Positions 25,103-33,848 of a DNA stretch of 64,000 nucleotides are shown piece by piece; the stretch's first letter is position 1; each line of letters begins with the position of its first letter. The DNA is taken from contig JBASDX010000008.1 in the NCBI GenBank assembly GCA_049652385.1, forward strand, positions 424,565 to 488,564, written 5' to 3'. Source of the stretch: DMER64 sp049652385. Its GTDB lineage: Bacteria > Bacteroidota > Bacteroidia > Bacteroidales > UBA932. The translations under genes and the position numbers were made by a program. Below the pieces are notes generated by a model. The model searched no databases, was not told the DNA's origin, and saw nothing but the letters and a program-made list of their open reading frames with translations.

Positions 25103-27207
25103 AACAGGAAGAGATCGTCAAACAAGATATGGCTGGCCGGGCAAGAAACATGGCCGTACAGACATTGAAAGGTCTGGTAAGGGGTAACGGACGTCCTTTC
25201 ATAGAACATGCAGACGATGTGGCAGCTATTGTTGAAAAAGAGCTGGCTCTTTCCAAACAGGCGGTAGCTGCCGTATATTTGCACGAAGCAAGCCGAAAAC
25301 GTCCCGACATGTTACCGGAAATTACCCGGACCTTTGGAGGGGATATAGCTCAGATGGTTTCCGGTTTGAATAAGATTTCCACCATCAATCCCAGGGATAC
25401 GCGGTTGCAGCCGGAGAATTACAGGAAACTGATAGTGTCTTATTCTACGGATCCCACGGTTATTCTTATTAAACTGGCGGACAGACTGGAAATTATGAAT
25501 AATTTGACGGTTTGTTTTTCACCGGGCGATCAAATCAAAAAAGCCACGGAAACTTTGATGTTGTATGTACCTCTGGCACACCAGCTGGGATTGTATCATA
25601 TCAAGAGCCGGCTGGAAGACTTGTCTTTCAAGGTGTTGCAGCCGGAAGACTACAGGTTGGTGGTCAACAGCCTGAAAGCTTCTGAACGGGAACATAAGAT
25701 TATGATACAACGTTTTTCCGGACCCCTGGAGAAAGCGTTGAAACAAGCCGGTATCCGTTACGAATTGAAGAGCCGTGCCAAAGCCATATATTCTATCTGG
25801 AAAAAGATGCAGATACAGCAACTGGGTGTAGAGGAAGTATACGACATTCTGGGGATTCGGTTTATCATAGACGCAGAACCGGAAAAAGAAAAAGACTTGT
25901 GTTGGGAAGTGTATTCCATTGTTACTCAAATGTACGAACCTATACCTGAGCGGATGAGAGATTGGATTACAGTACCCAGGGAAAGCGGCTATGAATCGTT
26001 GCACATAACGGTAAAAACTCCCGAAGGAAAGGTGGTGGAAGTTCAAATACGCAGCCGTAGGATGGATGCTATGGCAGAATATGGAGTGGCGGCGCATTGG
26101 GCTTATAAAGGCGTTCAGAACGAACAAATATTGCAGGACTGGCTTTCCGGTATACGGAAACGTTTGCAGGAACCGGATAAGGAACTTGCAGCCGCCAAAG
26201 ATTATGCCGCCTTCCGGCCTAATGAGATTTACGTGTTCACGCCTGCCGGAGATTTACGCAGGCTACCTTCCGGAGCTACGGTGCTGGACTTTGCCTTTGA
26301 CATCCACAGCAACCTGGGTATTCGTTGTACAGGCGGCCGGATAAACGGAAAAATGTCGCAGTTGCGCGATGTGCTGCAAACAGGTGATACCGTAGAGATC
26401 CTGACTTCCAAAAACCAAAAACCTTCCAAAGACTGGCTCGTTTTTGTGGTTTCGGCCAAGGCCAGAAACAAAATCCGTCAGACGTTGAGGGAAGAAGAAG
26501 GAGCTCGTGTTGCCGCCGGGCGGGAAATATTGGAGAGGAGGTTGAAAAACTGGAAAATTGAAGCTTTGCCGGAAGATTATACACAATTGCTGAAAGAGTA
26601 TAAAATCAAGCAATTGAACGATTTCTATACGGCTGTTGCCAACGAAGATATACCGTTACAGGAGATCAAAGACTTTTTAATCCATCTGAAAGAAGAAAAA
26701 GCAGAAAAATTCGTGCCGGACGTTGCGGCCGAAAGGCCTGCCGTTGAACCGGCACACATGGACGATTACCTGATTATCGACGATTCTTTTGGAAGGATTG
26801 GTTTCAAGCTGGCCAAGTGTTGCAACCCTGTGGTAGGTGATAAAGTGTTTGGGTTCGTGTCCGTCAAAGACGGTATTAAAATCCACCGGATGAGCTGCCC
26901 CAACGCAGAACGGCTCATAACACAGTACCCATACCGCATACAGAAAGTAAAATGGCGCGAAAGCGCCGCCTCGGCCCTTTTTCAGACAACCATAAGGTTT
27001 ACGGCTTATGAAGAAATGGGTTTGATGCAGGAAATAGCCGATGTAGTCAATATGCTTTCCTTGAATATGCGCAGTTTCCGGCTTTCCGGACAACAAGGTA
27101 AGGTGTCGGGGACGCTGCAGGTGGCGGTACAATCCAATAAGCAGGTTGATTTGCTGTTGTTCCATTTGCGGAAAATCAAAGGCATTGTTAAAGTAGCCAG
27201 GGAATAA
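25099..27207 (+). CDS. RelA/SpoT-family (p)ppGpp synthetase with degenerate hydrolase domain
   Basis: The 702-residue long RSH protein has the order HD hydrolase (1-200), synthetase (about 215-345), TGS (about 372-435) and C-terminal ACT (about 625-702). The synthetase looks intact (IYSIWKKM, DILGIRF, SGYESLH, EVQIRS, GVAAHWAYKG). In the HD domain the usual HD pair is His62-Glu63 in YLHEASRK, the following EDT motif is absent, and the ADRLHNMRT motif reads ADRLEIMNN. It is probably a synthetase without hydrolase activity. It is translationally coupled to uvrB and 2 bases before uvrA. Confidence 0.93.
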   Translation: MKQEEIVKQDMAGRARNMAVQTLKGLVRGNGRPFIEHADDVAAIVEKELALSKQAVAAVYLHEASRKRPDMLPEITRTFGGDIAQMVSGLNKISTINPRDTRLQPENYRKLIVSYSTDPTVILIKLADRLEIMNNLTVCFSPGDQIKKATETLMLYVPLAHQLGLYHIKSRLEDLSFKVLQPEDYRLVVNSLKASEREHKIMIQRFSGPLEKALKQAGIRYELKSRAKAIYSIWKKMQIQQLGVEEVYDILGIRFIIDAEPEKEKDLCWEVYSIVTQMYEPIPERMRDWITVPRESGYESLHITVKTPEGKVVEVQIRSRRMDAMAEYGVAAHWAYKGVQNEQILQDWLSGIRKRLQEPDKELAAAKDYAAFRPNEIYVFTPAGDLRRLPSGATVLDFAFDIHSNLGIRCTGGRINGKMSQLRDVLQTGDTVEILTSKNQKPSKDWLVFVVSAKARNKIRQTLREEEGARVAAGREILERRLKNWKIEALPEDYTQLLKEYKIKQLNDFYTAVANEDIPLQEIKDFLIHLKEEKAEKFVPDVAAERPAVEPAHMDDYLIIDDSFGRIGFKLAKCCNPVVGDKVFGFVSVKDGIKIHRMSCPNAERLITQYPYRIQKVKWRESAASALFQTTIRFTAYEEMGLMQEIADVVNMLSLNMRSFRLSGQQGKVSGTLQVAVQSNKQVDLLLFHLRKIKGIVKVARE

Positions 27208-27209
27208 AT

Positions 27210-29999
27210 ATGACAGAAGAGAAGATCATAGTAAAAGGAGCTCGGGTGCATAATTTAAAAAATCTGACGGTAGCCATTCCCAGGGACAAATTTGTAGTTG
27301 TAACCGGGGTATCGGGCTCAGGGAAATCTTCTTTGGCCTTTGATACCTTGTTTGCAGAAGGACAAAGACGTTATGTGGAAAGTCTGTCTTCTTATGCACG
27401 CCAGTTTCTGGGTCGGGTAAAGAAGCCCGATGTAGATTTCATAGAAGGGATTCCTCCCGCCATTGCCATTGAACAAAAGGTCAATACGCGCAATCCACGG
27501 TCAACGTTAGGTACCTCAACGGAAATTTATGATTACCTGCGGTTGTTGTATGCACGCGTGGGCAAGACGTATTCTCCTGTTTCCGGCCGGGAAGTGACGC
27601 GCCACAGTCAGGAAGATGTTTTGCAATACATATTGTCCTTGCCACAAGAGGGTTACGCACTGGTAATGGCACCATTGGGCTGGGCCGATGCCGAACGCAG
27701 GGTGGAAAAATTACTGGCCTTGCAGCAGGATGGTTACTCCCGGTTTTTTGACGGGAGCACCGTTGTAAGGATAGAAGATGTGTTGCAGCAACTGCCGGCG
27801 TTTGAGTCAGTCGATCTGATGCTGTTGACAGGACGTGTGGCACCGGAAGACACCCCCGACAACAGGGCAAGAATCTTGGAATCCGTACGTACGGCATTTT
27901 CTGTAGGAGAGGGTGCTTTGTTTGTTTATGACGGACGGCAAACGGTTCCTTTTTCTACCCGTTTTGAAGCAGACGGCATGGTATTTCAGGAACCGGAGGA
28001 GTATCTTTTCAGTTTTAACAGTCCATTAGGTGCTTGCCCCGAATGCGGCGGGTACGGGCAAATTACGGGGATTGACGAAGCCCTGGTCGTTCCGGACAAA
28101 ACGTTATCTGTTTATCAGGATGCCGTAGCTTGCTGGAGGGGGGAGGTTATGAGTTTTTTCAAAAATCAGGTAATCGACCATGCGGCAGCGGTTGGTTTTT
28201 CCATTCATAAACCGTATGAGCAGCTTTCTCAAAAGGAAAAGGATTGGTTGTGGAACGGAGATGCAAAGGTAGCGGGCATCCATCGGTTTTTCAAACATCT
28301 GGAATCGGCAAAGTATAAGATTCAGAACAGAATCATGATCAGCAGGTTTACAGGAAAAACCTTGTGTCCCGAATGCGGCGGTTCACGGTTAAGAAAGGAA
28401 GCTTCCTACGTGAAAATTCATGGCAGGCGGATTGACCAGTTATTGGAGATGAGCATAGAAGAGGTAACCGAATTTTTCAATACAGCAGTATGGAGCCGGC
28501 AAGAATTGGAAATAGCCGGACGAACCTTGCAGGAAATACAATCGCGTCTTACTTTTTTAAATCAGGTGGGTCTTGGGTACCTTACCCTCAACAGGCGTTC
28601 CTCTACATTGAGCGGCGGAGAGAGCCAACGTGTGAATCTGGTAAGTGCTTTGGGCAGTTCCCTGGTAGGCAGCCTGTACATTCTGGACGAGCCGAGCATA
28701 GGGCTTCATCCGCGCGATACGCAACGCCTTCTTATGTCTTTAAAGGCCCTTAAAGACCTGGGTAATACGGTGCTGATTGTAGAACACGATGAGGAAATCA
28801 TGCGGGCAGCCGATCAGATTATCGATATAGGACCTTTAGCCGGGAAAGACGGAGGAAAACTGGTTTATCAGGGCCCTCCCATTGCTCCGGGACAATCCTT
28901 TAAAGAAAAAGAAAGCCGGACACTGCGGTTCCTTTCCAATCCTCAGGTCATTCCGGTACCTGCCAAGCGAAGGACATGGAATTCCTTTATCTGCGTGGAA
29001 GGTGCGGCTCATAACAATTTAAAAGATATTGACGTCAAGATTCCACTGCAGGTTTTTACGGCCGTCACAGGTGTCAGCGGTTCGGGAAAAACCTCCTTGA
29101 TACGTGATATTTTATACAACGCTTTAGCCCGGGAATACAACCAGGGGAGGGTCCCCGCTCCCGGAAAATACCGTAAACTGTCCGGAGATATTAACCGGTT
29201 GAGCGGAGTTGAGCTGGTCGACCAAAATCCTATCGGGAAATCTTCCCGATCCAATCCGGTTACGTATATCAAGGCGTACGACGATATAAGAAAGTTGTAT
29301 TCGGAGCAGCCTTATGCGCGTATGAACGGCTATGGCCACTCCTTTTTTTCTTTTAACATGGAAGGAGGACGCTGTCCCGATTGCCGGGGAGAAGGAGTCG
29401 TTCAGGTAGAAATGCAATTTATGGCCGATGTGGAACTCACGTGCGAATCGTGCGGAGGAAAACGGTTTCTTCCCGATATATTGGAAGTGAGGTATAAAGA
29501 AAAGAATATCCAGGATATACTGGAAATGACCGTGAAAGAGGCCATTGATTTCTTTTCTTCACAGCAAGAACCGGCAGCCACGCGGATTGCACAAAGGCTG
29601 AAACCCCTGGATGATGTAGGTCTTTCTTACATAAAACTGGGTCAGAGCAGCAGCAGTTTGAGCGGCGGTGAAAGCCAACGTGTGAAACTGGCGTACTTTC
29701 TGTCGCGTGATACCTTGAAAAACCATCGGTTGTTTTTGTTTGATGAACCTACGACAGGTCTTCATGTATACGATATTGCCAGGTTGCTGGATTCCTTTAA
29801 CGCCCTGATCCGGAAAGGACATTCTGTTTTGGTGGTGGAACATAACATGGATGTGGTAAAATGTGCTGATTGGGTGATTGACCTGGGGCCCGAAGCGGGA
29901 GATAAAGGCGGGTTTTGCTCTTTTGCAGGAACACCGGAAGCCCTGGCCGGGAGAGTTGACCTTCCTACGGGAGCCGCTCTGCATGAAAAAATATTGTAG
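27210..29999 (+). CDS. uvrA: excinuclease ABC subunit UvrA
   Basis: This 929-residue protein has two ABC ATPase halves, with Walker A GVSGSGKSSLAFD near residue 31 and GVSGSGKTSLIRD near 615, and signatures LSGGESQRVNL and LSGGESQRVKL. Zinc modules are CPEC near residues 273 and 391 and a C-terminal CPDC...CESC. UvrA dimers find DNA damage and hand it to UvrB. It is 2 bases after rel, so uvrB-rel-uvrA is one transcription unit. Its TAG stop is part of a -7 box for the next gene. Confidence 0.97.
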   Translation: MTEEKIIVKGARVHNLKNLTVAIPRDKFVVVTGVSGSGKSSLAFDTLFAEGQRRYVESLSSYARQFLGRVKKPDVDFIEGIPPAIAIEQKVNTRNPRSTLGTSTEIYDYLRLLYARVGKTYSPVSGREVTRHSQEDVLQYILSLPQEGYALVMAPLGWADAERRVEKLLALQQDGYSRFFDGSTVVRIEDVLQQLPAFESVDLMLLTGRVAPEDTPDNRARILESVRTAFSVGEGALFVYDGRQTVPFSTRFEADGMVFQEPEEYLFSFNSPLGACPECGGYGQITGIDEALVVPDKTLSVYQDAVACWRGEVMSFFKNQVIDHAAAVGFSIHKPYEQLSQKEKDWLWNGDAKVAGIHRFFKHLESAKYKIQNRIMISRFTGKTLCPECGGSRLRKEASYVKIHGRRIDQLLEMSIEEVTEFFNTAVWSRQELEIAGRTLQEIQSRLTFLNQVGLGYLTLNRRSSTLSGGESQRVNLVSALGSSLVGSLYILDEPSIGLHPRDTQRLLMSLKALKDLGNTVLIVEHDEEIMRAADQIIDIGPLAGKDGGKLVYQGPPIAPGQSFKEKESRTLRFLSNPQVIPVPAKRRTWNSFICVEGAAHNNLKDIDVKIPLQVFTAVTGVSGSGKTSLIRDILYNALAREYNQGRVPAPGKYRKLSGDINRLSGVELVDQNPIGKSSRSNPVTYIKAYDDIRKLYSEQPYARMNGYGHSFFSFNMEGGRCPDCRGEGVVQVEMQFMADVELTCESCGGKRFLPDILEVRYKEKNIQDILEMTVKEAIDFFSSQQEPAATRIAQRLKPLDDVGLSYIKLGQSSSSLSGGESQRVKLAYFLSRDTLKNHRLFLFDEPTTGLHVYDIARLLDSFNALIRKGHSVLVVEHNMDVVKCADWVIDLGPEAGDKGGFCSFAGTPEALAGRVDLPTGAALHEKIL

Positions 30000-30004
30000 T
30001 TTTG
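29997..30004 (+). promoter_or_regulatory. -7 box (TAGTTTTG) made from the uvrA stop codon
   Basis: TAGTTTTG fits TAnnTTTG, and its first three bases are the uvrA stop codon. It ends 6 bases (all T) before the ATG at 30011. Confidence 0.5.
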
Positions 30005-30010
30005 TTTTTT

Positions 30011-30772
30011 ATGAGACGAAAAAAACTCTTTTTGATATGCTTAAACGTGGTTCTTTTTCTGAGCTTCGGTCATGAGGTATGGGCAGATAACCCGTTTGAG
30101 AGCGTTTTTGTCATAGGAGTTCAGCTGGGAACAGATATTGGAGGTGCGGCACCCATTCCTTTCAGAGCGGTAGGAGGTTCTTTCAATCCGTATCCCAAAT
30201 TGAACGCGGCTTTTGGAGCAAATGTACTGCTGGAAGTTAATCCACGTATTACGATAGGGGCCAATGTCAACTACAAGACAGTGGCCATGGAAGCCGATGC
30301 ACGTGTCACCAATCAGAAATTTAAAGGAGAGAATACGGTACAATATTTTACAGGTACATCAGAAATGTCCATGAGTTTTACCTTTCTGGAAGTTCCCCTC
30401 TATATGGATTTCTATTTAGGATCTAAGAAAATACATGCTATACAGGCAGGAATCTTTGGTTCTTATGTGTTTAAGTCCAGGTTTGTTACACGTGCCACCA
30501 AAGGGTTTATAGGTTTTGAACCGGACAGGGTGGATGCCCCGGTAACCGACCCTCAGGTTATGGATTTTTCTCCGTTGATGACACGTTGGGATGCAGGTTT
30601 TCTTATAGGATATCATACAAAAGTGACGGCTCGTTTAAGAGCGGGATTGCATCTGATGTTCGGAGTACGGGATATCTTCAAAAAGGGAAACGATTTCTTT
30701 GATTACAAGATGCAACAGATACGCGGGAGTGTAGTGTTGTCCTACGATTTATTTCGTATTTATAAACGTTGA
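30011..30772 (+). CDS. outer membrane beta-barrel protein, unknown function
   Basis: The 253-residue protein has a signal peptide (about 1-26, ending VWADN). Alternating beta-strand sequence with glycines and aromatic girdle residues follows (ITIGANVNYKTV, FLEVPLYMDFYLG, LRAGLHLMFGV), and it ends in an aromatic/basic terminus. It looks like a small PorT/OmpW-sized barrel of 8-10 strands, with no recognised ligand. It may be co-transcribed with uvrA or use the box at 29997-30004. The 3' end overlaps the convergent M28-like gene by 13 bases. Confidence 0.8.
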   Translation: MRRKKLFLICLNVVLFLSFGHEVWADNPFESVFVIGVQLGTDIGGAAPIPFRAVGGSFNPYPKLNAAFGANVLLEVNPRITIGANVNYKTVAMEADARVTNQKFKGENTVQYFTGTSEMSMSFTFLEVPLYMDFYLGSKKIHAIQAGIFGSYVFKSRFVTRATKGFIGFEPDRVDAPVTDPQVMDFSPLMTRWDAGFLIGYHTKVTARLRAGLHLMFGVRDIFKKGNDFFDYKMQQIRGSVVLSYDLFRIYKR

Positions 30773-31752
30773 ACAAGGTCCCATAGGGTGAAGAAGAGCC
30801 ATTCCGTTCTCTTTTTCAACACTTGTACATCAATAACGGCAGGTGTGTCAGTGGGTTTATACGTGTGGCTGTTGACTCCGGAAGTAATCAACAGAGAAGG
30901 AACGTTTTTTTGTGCCAGCCACGTTTGCTCCGTCATGGAAAAATAAATATCAGCAAAAGCGGGACTGTTATAAAACGAATAATCTATTTCCAGACCGATA
31001 TTATAGTAGAGGTTGCTGTTGTTCAAAGATCGGACGATATGAGGAGGCACTTGAGATGCACCCAATACCAGGACATAATTTTGAGAGCGGGAAGGAGGCG
31101 CCAGAGCCGTTCCGATTTGATCGATATTTATGTTCAGAGAGATTTGTTCCGGGGGGATGGACAGAGATTGGGCAAAAAAACGGGCACCTTCCATGGAGTA
31201 TTCTTTAGCGTCATAAGCCACAAAAATCAGATGGTGTGAAATGGGTACTCCTTCTTGTTTTGCCTGACTGAAAAGGTGTGCCAGCGTCAGCAGCACCGAA
31301 ACCCCGGAAGCATTGCTGTCTGCACCGGGGTACCGGACTCCGTACATGATGCCCAGGTGGTCGTAGTGGGCAGAAACGACAATATAATTCCGGCTTCCCG
31401 GCACAGTTGCCGGAATATACCCTATGACATTTCTGCCACGTTTTTGTTGTCCAAAAGTAAACCCTTGGATGTAAGATGGTTTTGACACAATCGGACGCTC
31501 AGTCTGAAAAGGAAGCAGACCGGATTGCCGGAACTTGGCGCTGACGTAGGAACAAGCTGCAACGGCTCCGGCCGTACCCGTTTCTCTGCCTTGTAAAAGA
31601 CTGTCTGACAGGTATTCAATATGGTAAATCAAAGCTTCTGCAGAAAGCCTTTGCACATAATGCTCCGGGCGGAAGGTTTGCCCCCGTGCGGTCAGGGTCC
31701 CCATCAGGAGCATACAGAGAAAAACAGCTAAACGGCAACGGGACCGGAACAT
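30760..31752 (-). CDS. M28-family metallopeptidase-like secreted protein, general base replaced
   Basis: The 330-residue protein has a signal peptide (about 1-24). The M28 zinc ligands are visible: His129/Asp131 in SAHYDH, Asp145 in GADSNASG, Glu184, Asp211 in NIDQIG, and a C-terminal His in NSHTYKPTDT. The usual Glu-Glu pair reads Lys183-Glu184 (YDAKEYSMEG), so the general-base glutamate is a lysine. It may bind zinc and peptides with little or no peptidase activity, or use another base. It is transcribed away from the TPR gene. A near -7 box (TTACTTTG) lies about 20 bases upstream. Confidence 0.85.
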   Translation of the reverse strand: MFRSRCRLAVFLCMLLMGTLTARGQTFRPEHYVQRLSAEALIYHIEYLSDSLLQGRETGTAGAVAACSYVSAKFRQSGLLPFQTERPIVSKPSYIQGFTFGQQKRGRNVIGYIPATVPGSRNYIVVSAHYDHLGIMYGVRYPGADSNASGVSVLLTLAHLFSQAKQEGVPISHHLIFVAYDAKEYSMEGARFFAQSLSIPPEQISLNINIDQIGTALAPPSRSQNYVLVLGASQVPPHIVRSLNNSNLYYNIGLEIDYSFYNSPAFADIYFSMTEQTWLAQKNVPSLLITSGVNSHTYKPTDTPAVIDVQVLKKRTEWLFFTLWDLVQRL

Positions 31753-31801
31753 GTTTTGTGGGATTTAAAACACAAAGTAACGAATTTTCCTGCCAATTTT
31801 A

Positions 31802-31809
31802 TACCTTTG
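31802..31809 (+). promoter_or_regulatory. -7 box (TACCTTTG) 4 bases before the TPR gene ATG
   Basis: TACCTTTG ends 4 bases before the ATG at 31814, which predicts a leaderless message. Confidence 0.7.
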
Positions 31810-31813
31810 AACC

Positions 31814-33811
31814 ATGACAAAAAGATTCCCGGTAACGTTTCTCGTTCTTATTGTGTTGGTAGTTACACCGTATACATTGTGGGCACAATATGACAAACAG
31901 CAGTTTTTCTACCGCGGACAGCACCTGTTGTTTGAAGGTCGTTACCAGCAGGCGATAGACAATTTCAATAAATTGCTTCAACTGGACCCAGATTTGCACG
32001 AGGCGTATTTTTTCAGAGGCATCGGGAAATACAATCTGGGAGATTTTTTGGGAGCCCGTTCAGATTTTGACAAAGCCATACAGATTCATCAGATTTTCAC
32101 TTTGGCGTACCATTACAGGGCCATTACACATTCCCGGCTGGGCGATTATGAAAAAGCACTGGAAGACCTGAAAGAAGCCATTGCCTTGCGGCCCGGTTAT
32201 AACGGTTTGTATTTCAGCCGAGGTGTTACGTATTTATTATCTCAGCAATTCAAGCTGGCGGAAGAAGATTTTAACCGCTTCCTGCGTCATGAACCCAGGG
32301 TAAGCGAAGCCTACCTGAACAGAGGAGCGTGTTATCTTTATTTAAAAGACACGGTAAAAGCTTTGCATGATTACAATACGGCCGTATTGCTCAATAAATT
32401 CGATCCGGAAGGTTATATCAGACGTTCGCGCGTATATGCCATGCAAGAGAACTATGAAAAAGCACTGGAAGACCTGAATACGGCACTATCCCTGGAGTCC
32501 GACAATACGTTTGCTTACTTTAACAGGGCGCTCATAAGGTATAACCAGGACGATCTGATGGGAGCTTTGGAAGACCTGGAACACGTTTTACGGGAAGATC
32601 CGGGCAACGCCCTTTCTTTGTACAACAGAGCCCTGATAAGAACACAAATTGGAGATTACAACAAAGCGTTGGACGATTACGACCGTGTCATTGACATCAA
32701 TCCCAATAATGTGCTGGCGTATTTTAACAGGGCCGCCTTGTTCATTCAAATGGAAAGGTATGGCGAGGCTCTCAAAGATTATGACAGAGCCATTGAGCTG
32801 TACCCCGATTTTGCAAACGCATATATGAATCGGTCTTACGTAAAAAACAAAATGGGATTGTATGCTGCGGCCGATATCGATTACAAGACAGCCCAGAAAA
32901 AGGTGGCTGAGTACAAGTCAAAACTGGGTGACTCTTCGTATTCGGCCTTTGCAGATACAACGCAGCGTTTTGACAAGTTGTTGGCCCTGGATGCAGATTT
33001 TGCCAAAAAAGAATTCAACAACGAATTGCTACAGTATAAAGACGTGGATATAAGGCTTAAGCCGTTATTTAAAATTTTGGCCGGGCAAACGGAAACGTCT
33101 TTGGCGTTGGAACAACGTTATTACCACGAAGGGCTGGAGAAGTTTATTGTGAACCAAACCATTCCGGTTAACCTGTACAGCACAGAGCCGGAAACGGAAT
33201 CTGATTATCTGAGTTTCCAAAGGGAACAAGTGCAAAGATTTTTAAAGGATAACCCCTCGGCAAATCTGTATTTTTTGGAAGGTATATTGGATTTTCAAAG
33301 CAAAATGTTCAACGCGTCACTTGCCTCGTACAACAAGGCTATTGAATTGGATCCGGACAATGTCTTTTATTACGTCAACAGAGCGGCTTTACAAAGCGAA
33401 ATGATAGAATTTATCGCCTCCATGGAAAGTAACGTACAAATCCTGACGTTGGATCAATCGGGTACTACCAGAACAAGGGTGCAGGACCAGGGCAGAAGGG
33501 AGTATGATTATTCAGGGGCCATAGACGATCTGGAAAAAGCAGCTTTGCTGGCTCCCGATTTTGCATATGTATATTACAATTTGGGCAATCTGCATTGCCT
33601 GACCGGTGATTTCCCCAAAGCCATAGGCCAATATTCAAAATCTATCGAATTATATCCTTACCTGGCAGAAGCCTATTACAACCGGGGGTTGATTCAGATT
33701 TATCTGAAAGAAAAGGAAAAGGGGTGCATGGATATTTCTACGGCCGGTGAATTAGGTATCCAGGATGCGTACAGCGTCATAAAAAAATTCTGTGTCACGG
33801 AACAACCGTAA
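31814..33811 (+). CDS. periplasmic tetratricopeptide-repeat protein
   Basis: The 665-residue protein has a signal peptide (about 1-25, ending LWAQ). About nine to ten TPR units cover residues 30-360. A non-repeat stretch (about 365-490) with charged helices is followed by three or four more TPRs (490-650). Repeats show the A...G..A...Y..A. pattern, for example YNKALDDYDRVIDINPNN. It is probably a scaffold for periplasmic or outer-membrane protein complexes; the partner is unknown. The final codons form half of a terminator used by the opposite strand. Confidence 0.9.
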   Translation: MTKRFPVTFLVLIVLVVTPYTLWAQYDKQQFFYRGQHLLFEGRYQQAIDNFNKLLQLDPDLHEAYFFRGIGKYNLGDFLGARSDFDKAIQIHQIFTLAYHYRAITHSRLGDYEKALEDLKEAIALRPGYNGLYFSRGVTYLLSQQFKLAEEDFNRFLRHEPRVSEAYLNRGACYLYLKDTVKALHDYNTAVLLNKFDPEGYIRRSRVYAMQENYEKALEDLNTALSLESDNTFAYFNRALIRYNQDDLMGALEDLEHVLREDPGNALSLYNRALIRTQIGDYNKALDDYDRVIDINPNNVLAYFNRAALFIQMERYGEALKDYDRAIELYPDFANAYMNRSYVKNKMGLYAAADIDYKTAQKKVAEYKSKLGDSSYSAFADTTQRFDKLLALDADFAKKEFNNELLQYKDVDIRLKPLFKILAGQTETSLALEQRYYHEGLEKFIVNQTIPVNLYSTEPETESDYLSFQREQVQRFLKDNPSANLYFLEGILDFQSKMFNASLASYNKAIELDPDNVFYYVNRAALQSEMIEFIASMESNVQILTLDQSGTTRTRVQDQGRREYDYSGAIDDLEKAALLAPDFAYVYYNLGNLHCLTGDFPKAIGQYSKSIELYPYLAEAYYNRGLIQIYLKEKEKGCMDISTAGELGIQDAYSVIKKFCVTEQP

Positions 33812-33819
33812 CACAGAAT
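33781..33819 (-). terminator. intrinsic terminator for the oxidative glycoside operon, inside the TPR gene 3' end
   Basis: A hairpin pairs 33787-33795 with 33811-33819 (9 base pairs), has one mismatch (33796/33810), then pairs 33797-33800 with 33806-33809, with loop AACAA. On the minus strand it is followed by six U (33786-33781). The opposite side has no U-tract, so it serves the minus-strand operon ending at 33849. It overlaps the last nine codons and stop of the TPR gene. Confidence 0.85.
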
Positions 33820-33848
33820 ATCTACAGATAAGCCGTATGGGTTATACG

